Shown here: piece by piece, positions 14,771 through 23,997 of the stretch
Layout: every line of letters begins with the position of its first letter
Numbering within the stretch: the first letter of the stretch is position 1
From: Gammaproteobacteria bacterium
GTDB taxonomy: Bacteria > Pseudomonadota > Gammaproteobacteria > BMS3Bbin11
Assembly: GCA_013150915.1 (NCBI GenBank)
Contig: JAADJE010000021.1
Coordinates: 1-36,981 of the forward strand
Direction: 5' to 3'
Length of the DNA: 36,981 nucleotides
Position numbers and translations under genes: made by a program
The notes under the pieces: model-generated
The model's input: the letters and a program-made list of their open reading frames with translations, nothing else
Database searches by the model: none
What the model was told of the DNA's origin: nothing

Positions 14771-17161
14771 ATGAAATTATTATCTAAATTATCACTGACC
14801 ATACTGAGCTTTTTGTTCCTGTTCGGGCTGCTCTGGTTAAGTCTACCGCGCCTCTTGGCTGGGCTGGCAGAATATCAACTCGAGCAGTCCGGATTTTCAG
14901 ATGTTGAGGTAAAGATCAGTGATATAGGCCTGGAGTCTGTCACTGTTGACCGCTTGAAAATGTCTATTACCGATCTGGATATTGTTATCGAAGGGCTGCA
15001 GGCAAGATACCATCTGTCCCAACTGATTTCAGGGAAACTGATTTCGATAGAGGTTAAAGCTATTGTATTGAACAGGCTGCAGACTGCTGACAGTGCTACA
15101 GTGCTGCCCGGCCCTGCCTTGCTATCAGGCTTGCTGACACTACGCTGGCAGCAGTATATCCCGGAAGATTTTTTATCAGTGGATACCCTTTCTCTCTATG
15201 GCATAAACGGAAAATTATCACTGTCGGCATCCATTGATGTGAGCAGACAGGGAGATAACACTCAGGCAGAGATCAGGCTGGTAGACAGTAAGGGTAAAAA
15301 TCATCAATTGGAATTGCAGGCTTCACCTGACAGCGGTGTCGATTTGCAATGGCAGATTCCTGATAGCGTGAGTGAAACCCCTGTTTCCGTACGAATTTAT
15401 CCGGTAAATAATGGCTCAGGGCTGGCAGGGCAGATCCGCGTCGATTTATCCGCAGTTAAAGGTCTTGTGGCCGAACTGAATGGTCTATCCGGCCAGATGC
15501 AGGCAAACTTCAGCTATATCAGGCAAGCGGGCAGTGCGAAAAAAGACATCAGCCTTAGCGCAAAAATAACCGATGCAGGTTTTGCCGGTAGCCGAGCCAA
15601 GGCAGTCACAGCGGATGTGCAGGCAGTTATTAAGGAGAAAGACGGTGGCTTCAACCTGCAGTTCGCACCCTCGTCGAGGGTAGAAATGGATGCCCTGCAG
15701 GAGGGAAATAACCGTATTGAAAAGGTAATTTTCAAGCTTCCCCAGGCCTTGCTTTTTGTAGAGGGAAGGCCGTTGATTAACCGCAAAAACGGCGCTGAGA
15801 TCACGTTCAGAAATGCCGTACTGGATAACATCCAGATCGCTGACATGCAGATAAAAGAGATTGCCCTTGCTACTGGTCCAGTAAAAGGAGGCCCGGATAA
15901 TTGCAGTTTTAATATGAAGCTAATTGTTCCTGCCATACAAATAAACGATGTACAGTTCCAGTCCTCACCGTTTAAGGTGGAGACGGTCTGTCCGAGTGCA
16001 GACAGTCCGCAGTGGTCAGTTGTCGCTGAGGTCCGCAGCGTGGGCATTGAAAATGATGATTTTCGGTTGCCGCTGACAGAATGCCGTATGACAGCAAAGA
16101 GTCCGAATGATAGCCAATTATCTAAAATAACAGGCAATGTGACATGCCAGAGTGAAAATCAAAAGGCTAAGCTCAGCACCCACTTTCGTTTCAATACGGC
16201 TTCAGAGTCAGGCTATGCGGACTATTCATTTGATGGGATCAAACCGGACAACGATAAACCCCTGTTCGGGAGTCTGCTGAAAAACTGGCAGCAGGCGTTT
16301 GACATAGTTTCCGGCACACACTCGGTTAAGGGGAGATACCGTTGGTGGAAAAAGAGTAAGGGTCAGGACGCTGAGACACTCACCCTGGCGCTGACCGTTG
16401 ATAATGCGGGCGGATATTATGACGACATATTATTTTCCGGGCTAAATTACAAAGACCGTATCGAACTCTTGCCGGCTATTAAATCATCGGAATTTGCAGC
16501 GGTCACAGTGAGAAATATTGATATTGGCATACCGATTACTTCAGTAAGGGCCAAGATTCTACTGGGTGTATCCGACAATGGGCCACTGCCATTGATCAAG
16601 GTAAACGGGCTGAGTCTGTCGCTGCTCGATGGCAAGGTGGAGGGGAACGGTCTGAAAATTGATCTCAATAACGACAAACATGAACTGGTGCTCGTCGTCG
16701 TTGGCCTGGATTTGGCTCGAGTTGTCGCGCTGCAGCAACTTGACGGATTGTCTGCGACGGGACGATTAGATGGCTATATTCCAGTTACCATCACCAATAA
16801 GGGAATCAAAATAACTAAAGGTAAAATTGTTGCACAGCCACAAGGTGGGTATATTCATTACAGACCGAAAGGCGGTACGAGTGAGATTGAGAAATCAGCA
16901 ATGGGTTCTGAATTTGTGTTTAGAATTATCGAGGACCTGAACTATAATTCACTTAACGTTGACGTCGATTATGATGAAGATGGAGAGATGGAGATGAAGC
17001 TTGGTATCAAGGGAATAAGCCCAAAAGTGGATGCGAACAGGCCAATCCATTTTAATCTTAATTTACAGCAGAATGTACTGAAGTTGTTACAGAGCTTGCG
17101 CTATTCGGAGGGCCTCAGTAAGGATATCGATAAAAATGTACAGAAGCACTTCAGAAAATAG
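14771..17161 (+). CDS. ydbH: AsmA-like intermembrane phospholipid transport protein YdbH
   Basis: A 796-residue inner-membrane-anchored protein with a large periplasmic part. One transmembrane helix lies at residues 6-27, followed by VDRLKMSITDLDIVIEGLQARY and many amphipathic beta strands, as in AsmA-like proteins that form a groove carrying phospholipids to the outer membrane. In E. coli, YdbH is redundant with TamB and YhdP and works with the lipoprotein YnbE and periplasmic YdbL. The two following genes here are clear YnbE and YdbL homologues, which makes the identification firm despite low sequence conservation. The C-terminal part (PINFNL-like HFNLNLQQNVLKLLQSLRY) also fits. Confidence 0.85.
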   Translation: MKLLSKLSLTILSFLFLFGLLWLSLPRLLAGLAEYQLEQSGFSDVEVKISDIGLESVTVDRLKMSITDLDIVIEGLQARYHLSQLISGKLISIEVKAIVLNRLQTADSATVLPGPALLSGLLTLRWQQYIPEDFLSVDTLSLYGINGKLSLSASIDVSRQGDNTQAEIRLVDSKGKNHQLELQASPDSGVDLQWQIPDSVSETPVSVRIYPVNNGSGLAGQIRVDLSAVKGLVAELNGLSGQMQANFSYIRQAGSAKKDISLSAKITDAGFAGSRAKAVTADVQAVIKEKDGGFNLQFAPSSRVEMDALQEGNNRIEKVIFKLPQALLFVEGRPLINRKNGAEITFRNAVLDNIQIADMQIKEIALATGPVKGGPDNCSFNMKLIVPAIQINDVQFQSSPFKVETVCPSADSPQWSVVAEVRSVGIENDDFRLPLTECRMTAKSPNDSQLSKITGNVTCQSENQKAKLSTHFRFNTASESGYADYSFDGIKPDNDKPLFGSLLKNWQQAFDIVSGTHSVKGRYRWWKKSKGQDAETLTLALTVDNAGGYYDDILFSGLNYKDRIELLPAIKSSEFAAVTVRNIDIGIPITSVRAKILLGVSDNGPLPLIKVNGLSLSLLDGKVEGNGLKIDLNNDKHELVLVVVGLDLARVVALQQLDGLSATGRLDGYIPVTITNKGIKITKGKIVAQPQGGYIHYRPKGGTSEIEKSAMGSEFVFRIIEDLNYNSLNVDVDYDEDGEMEMKLGIKGISPKVDANRPIHFNLNLQQNVLKLLQSLRYSEGLSKDIDKNVQKHFRK

Positions 17162-17239
17162 AAAAATCCGGTAAACTGTGCAGGGTCGATGTGGCCCAAA
17201 GGCTTGTCGTCTATCATTCAGCTTATATTCATAATGCAG

Positions 17240-17288
17240 ACAGTACACTCACTGTACTTGCCGTAGATAAGCAGCACGTTGCTTACGG
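17240..17288 (+). promoter_or_regulatory. Two short hairpins in the ydbH-ynbE spacer
   Basis: ACAGT/ACTGT (17240-17255) forms one small stem. CCGT..AAGCA paired with TGCTT..ACGG (17261-17288) forms a second, stronger one with a 4-nt bulge. The second ends just before the ynbE ribosome-binding site (AAGGA at 17291). They could protect or attenuate the mRNA between a large gene and two small ones. Seen by eye only. Confidence 0.3.
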
Positions 17289-17297
17289 GGAAGGAAA

Positions 17298-17495
17298 ATG
17301 TATCAATATTTGATTAGGATTTTTAGCGCTACAGTATTACTGCTTGCAGTGACGGCCTGCACACCAACGGTTAAGGTTACGGTTCCGGATAAACCGATTA
17401 CGATTAACCTGAATGTAAAGATTCAACAGGAGATTCGAGTCAAAATTGATAATGATCTCGATAAATTAATGACAAAAGACAGTGGTCTGTTCTGA
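17298..17495 (+). CDS. ynbE: YnbE-family outer-membrane lipoprotein
   Basis: A 65-residue lipoprotein. The signal sequence ends in a lipobox, LLAVTAC, with Cys21 as the lipidated residue. The mature part matches YnbE: PTVKVTVPDKPITINLNVKIQQEIRVKID, then DLDKLM. In E. coli YnbE forms a beta-stacked oligomer that joins YdbH to the outer membrane. GGGGAAGGA precedes the ATG. It lies 136 bp after ydbH and 17 bp before ydbL. Confidence 0.93.
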   Translation: MYQYLIRIFSATVLLLAVTACTPTVKVTVPDKPITINLNVKIQQEIRVKIDNDLDKLMTKDSGLF

Positions 17496-17512
17496 TTGAA
17501 GAGGGGAATGAT

Positions 17513-17803
17513 ATGTTTGGTGAATTAAGCATGAAGAGACTTAGACTGCTACCGCTGTTGTTTGCACTCACTTTGTTTGCATTGCCTGCATCGGCACTGG
17601 ATTTAAGTCAGGCAAAGGCCCAGGGGCTGGTGAAAGAAACAGTAAGCGGCTACCTCGTGGCCGTGAAACCCTCTGATGATGTCAATGCACTGGTGAGTAA
17701 AATCAATGCAGGGCGAAAAGCAGAATACAAAAGAATCGCCAATAAAAGAGGCACTCCATTAAGTGTTGTCGAACAGCTTGCAGGTCAAAAATTGACGAAA
17801 TGA
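17513..17803 (+). CDS. ydbL: YdbL family protein (DUF1318)
   Basis: A small periplasmic protein of 96 residues from this start. The signal peptide ends near ASA-LDL. The mature part reads LSQAKAQGLVKETVSGYLVAV, then VNALVSKINAGRKAEYKRIA and VVEQLAGQKL, the DUF1318 pattern. In E. coli YdbL is thought to modulate assembly of the YdbH-YnbE bridge. GAGGGG lies 6 nt before the ATG at 17513, supporting it over the internal ATG at 17531, which would give a more usual signal-peptide length (MKRLRLLPLL..). Confidence 0.93.
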   Translation: MFGELSMKRLRLLPLLFALTLFALPASALDLSQAKAQGLVKETVSGYLVAVKPSDDVNALVSKINAGRKAEYKRIANKRGTPLSVVEQLAGQKLTK

Positions 17804-17822
17804 AGTTTCAAAATCAAATTTA

Positions 17823-17844
17823 TTCACCACGGAGGGCACAGAGG
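17823..17844. repeat. Fragment of CACGGAGG-type dispersed repeat
   Basis: TTCACCACGGAGGGCACAGAGG resembles a short intergenic repeat widespread in bacterial genomes, often extended as further CACGGAG units. Only one degenerate copy is present, between ydbL and the methyltransferase gene. Recognition is from memory. Confidence 0.3.
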
Positions 17845-17977
17845 TTTTCATGTGTTCAAAGCGTTTAAGTCTTTTTGCCACGTGCCTGCGATTAATTTTT
17901 TGGTGCCCATTAAATATAGTGCTTGAACATTGATTGTAGAACTTTTACTCTGTGCACCCCAAAATATGGATAGTGTT

Positions 17978-18616
17978 ATGAATCAGGAACAAGCGCGTGA
18001 AAATATGGTTAAACAGCAGGTTCGTACCTGGGAAGTGACTGATCCCCGGGTAATGGAGCTGATGTACAAATACCCGCGCGAGGAATTTGTTCCCGAATCG
18101 TGGCGCGAGCTGGCTTACGCCGATACGAACATCGTACTGGGTGACAGTAGTTGTATGCTGTTTCCCGGTATGGAGGCAAGAATACTGCAGGCGCTGAACG
18201 TGCAGCCGGGCGAGGCCGTGCTTGAGATTGGGACGGGATGTGCCTACCTGACGGCGATGTTGGCGGATCTATCGGGCAATGTTACGACGCTTGATACCGA
18301 GGATCACGTGCAGCCGGGAATTCGGAAAAATCTTCGTGATGTTCGTTTCGAAACGGGAAGCATCAGCGAAGGCTGGCAGGATAAAGGGAATTTTGATGTG
18401 ATTGTGTTGAATGGTTCAGTACAGTCGATTCCTGAAGGCTTACTCGAAAAGCTGAACGCAGGTGGAAGATTGTTTGCTGTGATTGGTGAGCAACCGGCTA
18501 TGTCAGCAACACTGATTAGCCGTAATGCCGAGGGTGGTCTGTTTAAAGAGATCCTGTTTGAGACCTCACTGCCTCGTCTTGCCAACGCAGAGCAAAAGGA
18601 AATCTTTATTTTCTGA
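17978..18616 (+). CDS. Protein-L-isoaspartate O-methyltransferase family protein (Pcm-like)
   Basis: A 212-residue SAM-dependent methyltransferase-like protein of the short Pcm-related branch often found beside waaA in gammaproteobacteria. It opens with QARENMVKQQVRTWEV, then PREEFVPESWRELAYADTNI, VEARIL-like MEARILQALNV, and the SAM motif LEIGTGCAYLTAMLADL. Motif I normally reads GTGSGY; here it is GTGCAY, so SAM binding may be altered. Repair of isoaspartyl residues is the activity of classical Pcm; whether this branch has it is unknown. The ATG at 17978 has GGA 7 nt upstream; an ATG at 17966 is possible. The 3' end overlaps the convergent waaA gene by 11 bp. Confidence 0.85.
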   Translation: MNQEQARENMVKQQVRTWEVTDPRVMELMYKYPREEFVPESWRELAYADTNIVLGDSSCMLFPGMEARILQALNVQPGEAVLEIGTGCAYLTAMLADLSGNVTTLDTEDHVQPGIRKNLRDVRFETGSISEGWQDKGNFDVIVLNGSVQSIPEGLLEKLNAGGRLFAVIGEQPAMSATLISRNAEGGLFKEILFETSLPRLANAEQKEIFIF

Positions 18617-19916
18617 TCGGTTTAACCTGTCCGCGTGAGCCGGTGCAGGTCGTTTCAGCAAGAGAGAATATAAGTTCGGAAGTGCGTTCCAGTGCACCAC
18701 GATTTTGTTGCACCAGTTTTTTCCCCTTTTCCCCCGTTTCAAATCGCAGATTGGCATCGTTAAGATAGGTGGCAACCGCTGCAGCGAGCTCGGTTTCTGA
18801 GTCAACTTGTTTGCCTGCCAGACGTGACAGAGTTAACAGGCTGATCTCATCAAAGTTGAACATATGGGGGCCGAAGATAACCGGCAGGCCGACCGCGCAG
18901 GCCTCGAGCACATTATGGCCCCCGACGGGTACCAGTGACCCCCCGACAAAGGCAACGTCCGAGGCAGCATAGAGTTTAAGTAGTTCACCCATACTGTCTG
19001 CTACGATCACTTCCACGTCGTCATCAACAGGGCCACGCAATTCACTTCGGAGATAGGTATTGAAACCATCTCGGCGACTGATTTTTGCCACGGTTACGAA
19101 ACGTTCCGGGTGACGTGGGACAATCAATAGTAGCAGATCCGGGTAGCTGCGCTTTAATTCCCGAAATGCGACGAGGATTTTCTTTTCTTCATCATCATGC
19201 GTGCTGGCGGCAATCCAGATAGGTCGCATGCTACCGAAATCTCGTCGCAGAGATTCCGCTGCCTCACGTAGACTGGCCGGGAGTTTGATTTCAAACTTGA
19301 TGCTGCCAGTGATAAATATTTTGTCATTTGATGCCCCCATACGCCTTAAACGGCGTGCATCGGCACGTGACTGGGTAGCGATCAGGGAAACCTGACTCAG
19401 CGTGGCACGGGTCAATTTTTCGAAGCGCAGATAGCCTCGCATGGATGATTCCGACATACGTGCATTGGCGACCACAACGGGTATATTCCTCTCTTTGCAG
19501 CCATGGTAAATATTTGGCCATAATTCGGTTTCCATAATGATCGCCAGACAGGGCTGGATCTGATTCAGAAAACGACTGACAGAGCTGGAGAGGTCATAAG
19601 GGACATAACAATGCAGCACACGGTCTCCCAGTTGTCGTACGACTTCGGCAGATCCTGTTGGTGTCATTGTCGTGACAAGTATTGGCGTATCGGGAAAACG
19701 CTCGAACAATGCGTTGATGAGAGGAACTGAAGCACGTGCTTCACCGACAGATACCGCATGTATCCAGATTACCGGCGAGCCAGGGGTAATGTCGTTAAAA
19801 CCAAAGCGCTCTCCCCAGCGCCGAAAATAGTCGGGGTTCTTTAATCCGCGCAGTAGCAGATGTAGAATAACTGCAGGCACGAGCAGTGGCAATAACAGTG
19901 AGTAAAGCTTTAGCAT
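18606..19916 (-). CDS. waaA: 3-deoxy-D-manno-octulosonic acid transferase WaaA (KdtA)
   Basis: The inner-membrane-associated GT30 enzyme that adds Kdo to lipid A precursor. It has 436 residues from the ATG at 19916. A membrane anchor (LYSLLLPLLVPAVILHLLL) is followed by GERFGF and HAVSVGEARASVPLI with the catalytic glutamate, then TTMTPTGSAEV, HCYVPYDL, METELWPN and the C-terminal GGSLVPVGGHNVLEACAVGLPVIFGP, all diagnostic. A longer frame starting at 19973 is rejected because it would overlap the divergent glycosyltransferase gene. It marks the left edge of the LPS cluster. The C-terminus ends 11 bp inside the convergent methyltransferase gene. Confidence 0.97.
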   Translation of the reverse strand: MLKLYSLLLPLLVPAVILHLLLRGLKNPDYFRRWGERFGFNDITPGSPVIWIHAVSVGEARASVPLINALFERFPDTPILVTTMTPTGSAEVVRQLGDRVLHCYVPYDLSSSVSRFLNQIQPCLAIIMETELWPNIYHGCKERNIPVVVANARMSESSMRGYLRFEKLTRATLSQVSLIATQSRADARRLRRMGASNDKIFITGSIKFEIKLPASLREAAESLRRDFGSMRPIWIAASTHDDEEKKILVAFRELKRSYPDLLLLIVPRHPERFVTVAKISRRDGFNTYLRSELRGPVDDDVEVIVADSMGELLKLYAASDVAFVGGSLVPVGGHNVLEACAVGLPVIFGPHMFNFDEISLLTLSRLAGKQVDSETELAAAVATYLNDANLRFETGEKGKKLVQQNRGALERTSELIFSLAETTCTGSRGQVKPIRK

Positions 19917-19963
19917 ACGGTATATGATTAGAGTAAGTGATTGATCCCTTCGAGAACAGATAA

Positions 19964-20713
19964 ATGAATACACGCCTGTCGGCCGTTATTATTACATACA
20001 ATGCCGCCGGGCAGCTTGCAGACTGTTTGCGCTCTTTATCATTTGCCAGTGAAATTCTTATTCTTGATTCTGGCAGTGATGATAAAACCAAAAATATTGC
20101 CCAGCAGTACCGTGCAAGGTTCATTCATCAGGACTGGCTGGGCTACGGGCAGCAGAAACAGAAAGCGGTAGAACTGGCAGAGCATGACTGGGTATTGTGT
20201 CTGGATGCGGATGAGCGTATCTCTGAGACACTCGCTGTTTCAATTCAGGCAGTGATGGAGAGGCCACAAGATCAGGCGTACCAATTTCCGCGCTGCAATC
20301 GCTTCATGGGCAGATGGCTAAAACACGGTGAAGGCTACCCGGATATGAGTCTGAGACTTTTCAATCGCCAGCATGCCCATTGGAGTAATGATGCAGTCCA
20401 TGAATTTGTGCAGACGGATGTATCGGCAGGTACGTTGCAAGGTGATCTCCTGCATGATTCGGCCGCATCCCTGGTTTGCTATCTGGAAAAGCAGAACCGG
20501 TATACCAGTCTGCAGGCAGAGAAAATGTACCAGGCAGGTAAAAGAGCAGGTGCGGGCAAGCTATTATTAAATCCACTATTCCGATTTTTTAAATTTTACC
20601 TGTTCCGGCTTGGTTTTCTTGATGGTTTACCGGGACTGATTCATATCTACATCGGTTGCCAGAATACTTTTATTAAGTATGCCAAGCTCAGAGAAATAGC
20701 AAACGGGAAGTAG
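19964..20713 (+). CDS. Glycosyltransferase family 2, WaaE/KdtX-like
   Basis: A 249-residue GT-A enzyme. It begins LSAVIITYNAAGQLADCLRSL, has the nucleotide-sugar motif LDSGSDDKT, and the metal-binding LCLDADERI. NRFMGRWLKHGEGYPDMSLRLFNRQHAHWSNDAVHE is typical of the WaaE/KdtX branch, which adds a beta-linked hexose to heptose I of the LPS inner core. Divergence from waaA across 47 bp supports an inner-core role. The C-terminal third has hydrophobic patches (FRFFKFYLFRLGFLDG) consistent with membrane association. The acceptor and donor sugars are inferred, not seen. Confidence 0.88.
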   Translation: MNTRLSAVIITYNAAGQLADCLRSLSFASEILILDSGSDDKTKNIAQQYRARFIHQDWLGYGQQKQKAVELAEHDWVLCLDADERISETLAVSIQAVMERPQDQAYQFPRCNRFMGRWLKHGEGYPDMSLRLFNRQHAHWSNDAVHEFVQTDVSAGTLQGDLLHDSAASLVCYLEKQNRYTSLQAEKMYQAGKRAGAGKLLLNPLFRFFKFYLFRLGFLDGLPGLIHIYIGCQNTFIKYAKLREIANGK

Positions 20714-20735
20714 TGGCCTGAGAACATTCAAGTCA

Positions 20736-21084
20736 CTATGCGCCTGTCCAAAATAAAACACTATGGGGTACGTACGGCTTCATCAATGAAGCCAGCGAAC
20801 AGAAAGATCTCATATAGATATTATCCTGACACAACAGTGTACCGTCTTCCGTCGTTGTAGCGCATTTGTCTTTTTCACATAAAGCCATAACGAGGTCTAT
20901 TAATAAGAAATCCTGAAATAAAAAAAATATCTACACCGGTAAAACCACCCTTAATCCAGCCAGGAAAATAATGAAAGCCGATGACTGATGGTATTGCGAT
21001 AGCACGTAACCCATCTATATCAGGACGGTACTTTGGGTGAGCTAAATGTCTTACTGGTTGTGACGTTTCGGCACCAGTGGGCAT
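20736..21084 (-). pseudogene. Remnant of an OafA/YrhL-type acyltransferase (acyltransferase 3 with SGNH domain)
   Basis: The first 60 or so residues match the start of O-antigen acyltransferases: [20 protein letters not shown] and [16 protein letters not shown]. The frame then stops at 20875. From 20885, in another frame, the same strand encodes [22 protein letters not shown], which resembles the C-terminal end of the SGNH domain in these proteins (LC...C...DG..LY.DN). The normal protein is over 600 residues, so most of the middle is gone. It lies 5 bp after the ligase-like gene and was presumably the last gene of that operon. Apart from this remnant I see nothing in 20714-21089. Confidence 0.7.
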
Positions 21085-21089
21085 GTTAA

Positions 21090-22319
21090 CTATTCAGCTC
21101 TCCCGTACGTTTTTCCTAACCAGAGTCCAATTACTATCATGCTTAAAAGGGCATTTTCATGATGCAGGGTTGTATTGAAAAGACCAATAATAAGGTTCAG
21201 GAATAACATACCAAAAGCAGCGGACCAAAGCATAATGTAATTTCCATTGTCAGTTGAATCTGGTCTGTATTTATAAATGAGAAATATCAGCATGGAGATA
21301 TTTATGAAAACTACAAAGAAACCAAACAGTCCCCGTTCTGTAAGGGTGTTTATATATAAGCTGTGCCCATGAGCATAAGGTAGATAATCATCAGGATTAC
21401 AAACATCGCTGCCTTTATCACACCAGGCTAGAAGATTATCAAGACTTACCTGATCATAGTTTTTAATGCCAACACCAAAAACGGGGTGCTGCTGCCAGGC
21501 TAAAATTGCACTGCGCCATATTTTTATCCTCGCCTGAAAAAATATATCTCGTTCTACCTGGTCGATTTGTTTTTCGATAATCCCTCCACCGGTTATAAAA
21601 TAATTACCACCGGTAAAAAATAGAAGGATAGAGATTAATATCAGAGACAGGGATAATTGTTTCCTAAATAGATATAAGAAGAAAACTAATAGTAATACGC
21701 TGGCAAGTATGGCTGCACGACTGTCAGTTAAAACCAGGGTAATTGCAATCGAAGCATAAATACTGAGAAGAAATATTCGGCTGGCAATTCTTGATGTTTT
21801 CCACTTTGTATAGAGTATGGCGATAATAACGGCAAGAGACAGGCTTAGATAAATAGCTGAATGGTTTACGTGGCCCACTGAATGAAGTTCAATGAATTCT
21901 TTGTTATTAAGATAAACCAATTGCCAGATTGCAAGGAGTGATGCAACTAGAGTGGATAATAATATGATGTAGAAAATAATATTTATATTGTCATATGAGG
22001 TATCACTTTTTTTAAGAATTAATAATATTGAAGTGAAAATAATCAAATCGGTGCTTCCACTCCATTCTTTGTGCTGTATCCCAGAAAAAAAGGCGACGAT
22101 TAATCCAGAGAGCATCCAGATGACTATCAAGGTATCAAGCAGATCCCATTTTCTCTTTTGTGAACTTGTTATCAGTAAAAAAAGAGAACTTATTACATAA
22201 AGCGACCAAAATATTAACTTTGGTGTTTCCTGGGTTGGTATTGAGAGAATCAACAAAAGTAGAAAAATAAAATTAAATTTTTCCAGACCGAGTTTATGAA
22301 TGTTGATAAAATTAATCAT
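21090..22319 (-). CDS. O-antigen ligase/polymerase family membrane protein (Wzy_C), first copy
   Basis: This 409-residue protein has about 10-12 hydrophobic helices and a large periplasmic loop near the end, the layout of WaaL ligases and Wzy polymerases. The conserved features are [11 protein letters not shown], and [26 protein letters not shown] followed by [16 protein letters not shown], where the histidines and the preceding arginines are expected to be functional. Ligase and polymerase cannot be separated from sequence alone. The ATG at 22319 overlaps the preceding gene by 8 nt; an ATG at 22355 would overlap by 44. The gene is visibly AT-rich compared with core genes such as waaA, in keeping with a variable O-antigen region. 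Confidence 0.82.
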   Translation of the reverse strand: MINFINIHKLGLEKFNFIFLLLLILSIPTQETPKLIFWSLYVISSLFLLITSSQKRKWDLLDTLIVIWMLSGLIVAFFSGIQHKEWSGSTDLIIFTSILLILKKSDTSYDNINIIFYIILLSTLVASLLAIWQLVYLNNKEFIELHSVGHVNHSAIYLSLSLAVIIAILYTKWKTSRIASRIFLLSIYASIAITLVLTDSRAAILASVLLLVFFLYLFRKQLSLSLILISILLFFTGGNYFITGGGIIEKQIDQVERDIFFQARIKIWRSAILAWQQHPVFGVGIKNYDQVSLDNLLAWCDKGSDVCNPDDYLPYAHGHSLYINTLTERGLFGFFVVFINISMLIFLIYKYRPDSTDNGNYIMLWSAAFGMLFLNLIIGLFNTTLHHENALLSMIVIGLWLGKTYGRAE

Positions 22320-23997
22320 GGTTTTGTAGATTGCCCGGCTGACAGGGTTTTGCATTGACGCGTAGCAGAAAAATATCAGTACCCAGGGAATTCAGATCTT
22401 GATCTCGAATTGCCTCCTTCCAGTCAGAAAGTGTTGTTCCCTCTTTTGTGAAACGTGCCCAGGAACCTCTCGATGAAAGTATCTTATATCTTTTTAACTC
22501 TTCGTGATCTAGAGAAAGGTCACCCATTTGTTTTTTTGCCATGCGTAGCTTGTTCTCTGGTAAAAAAAGTAAGAATCCTTTACAGCTTGTAAGTACTTCT
22601 GGTGGAAGTGTCCATAACCTTGATGTCGCGCGCAGGCCCCGTTTGACTAAAACAGGCAACATTGCTGGCTGAGGGCCGGCATATAGTACGGTATATTCAT
22701 TCTTGATCAAGCTTTCTACCCCGGCAGGAATGGCGTTTATGCCAAGTCGGGGGTAGATAATCACCGTTACACTAAACCAGTAAAGTACGGAAGTAAGCGC
22801 AAGCGCCATTGGGTTTCTAGCCTGCCACCAGACATAGATAAAAATCGCAATCATTAAGAAGGAGAAAAATAGGGCCAGGTCAAATTCCCTGAACCAGAGA
22901 ACAAGTGTAAAAAGAAATAAGCCAATTAGTGAACTAAGGCTGGCACTTACGCGGAACCAGTTTTTGAAAACCCTGATATCAGAATGATGGCTAAGTAATG
23001 CAGTAATCAGAATTGAAAGAGGGATCAGGCAACCATACAGGTAGCGGCCAAACGTTTTAAAAAAGAAAAAGGGCAGTATAGACAGTAATAACCATAATGA
23101 TAAAAATGAAATATTTGAATGAGTACGCCTTGTGCCAGAATCATTTGTACGAAAATAATTTAGTAACAGTGCAAAGAGAACAATAGTCCATGGAAGTCCC
23201 AAGACCGTTAGGTTTAATAGGGGGGAGACTGAAAAGTTTAAAATATTCCTGTCATTGGCTTCCTGCAGTAGTGTCCTGGACAACTCTTCCGGATATTGTT
23301 GGTAAATGTATATATACCAGGGCAGGACAATGATGAATGCAATTGCAAAGGAAGCAATCCATTTTTGCCAGTACCATGATCTCAGAGACACTTCTCCTGA
23401 CCGTGTTAGCCACCATGAAACAACAGCTGTTAGATAAAAAATAAGGGTGACGGGACCTTTGGTCAGGAATGCAAGGCCCAGAAAAATCATTGATATACCT
23501 AAATAGATGTATGAGAATTTCCTGTCCCACAAAAGAAAAAATAACACCGATAGACCAGAAAAAGCAGCCACTGGAATATCCAGCAAGTACCGGCGGCCAT
23601 CGATCATTACACCGGCCATGCCGAGAATAACCAGCCCGGTAAGGATGGCCATGCCTTTATCTTTATTTAAAAGCCATGAGATGGCTGCGGTCGTAACGAC
23701 GAGAATAGCTGCAAAAAAAACCCCAATCATTCTTGCTGATAACAACGATATACCGAAGATTTCGAAACTGATTTTACCCAGCCAGTACATTAACGGTGGC
23801 TTTTGTAGCCTGGGCAGTCCATCTAGCCAGGGTAGCCAGCCGTGGCCACCTTCAATCATATGCATCGGCGTTCGTATCGTCAGGTAATACTCATCTTTTC
23901 CTGTGATGCCAGTTAGCTCACCGATACCTGGAAACAGTGCCAGTAGCGCCACAAAAAAGAGTAGCGTGAATATCATCAGAAGTGTACGGGAACGCAT
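22312..23997 (-). CDS. ArnT/PMT-like family 39 glycosyltransferase
   Basis: A 561-residue integral membrane GT-C enzyme. The first periplasmic loop carries the acidic motif GKDEYYLTIRTPMHMIEGGHGW and then LPRLQKPPLMYWLGKISFEIFG, matching ArnT-type enzymes that move a sugar from undecaprenyl phosphate to lipid A or another acceptor. About 11 hydrophobic helices follow, then a soluble C-terminal part of about 130 residues. In ArnT the donor carries 4-amino-arabinose; no arnBCAD genes are nearby, so the sugar here is unknown. The start codon overlaps the preceding stop as TGATG. Confidence 0.85.
   Translation of the reverse strand: MRSRTLLMIFTLLFFVALLALFPGIGELTGITGKDEYYLTIRTPMHMIEGGHGWLPWLDGLPRLQKPPLMYWLGKISFEIFGISLLSARMIGVFFAAILVVTTAAISWLLNKDKGMAILTGLVILGMAGVMIDGRRYLLDIPVAAFSGLSVLFFLLWDRKFSYIYLGISMIFLGLAFLTKGPVTLIFYLTAVVSWWLTRSGEVSLRSWYWQKWIASFAIAFIIVLPWYIYIYQQYPEELSRTLLQEANDRNILNFSVSPLLNLTVLGLPWTIVLFALLLNYFRTNDSGTRRTHSNISFLSLWLLLSILPFFFFKTFGRYLYGCLIPLSILITALLSHHSDIRVFKNWFRVSASLSSLIGLFLFTLVLWFREFDLALFFSFLMIAIFIYVWWQARNPMALALTSVLYWFSVTVIIYPRLGINAIPAGVESLIKNEYTVLYAGPQPAMLPVLVKRGLRATSRLWTLPPEVLTSCKGFLLFLPENKLRMAKKQMGDLSLDHEELKRYKILSSRGSWARFTKEGTTLSDWKEAIRDQDLNSLGTDIFLLRVNAKPCQPGNLQNHD

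Noticed and set aside
15514-16137. 207-residue minus-strand open frame inside ydbH
   Set aside because: A shadow of the ydbH coding frame with no family features.
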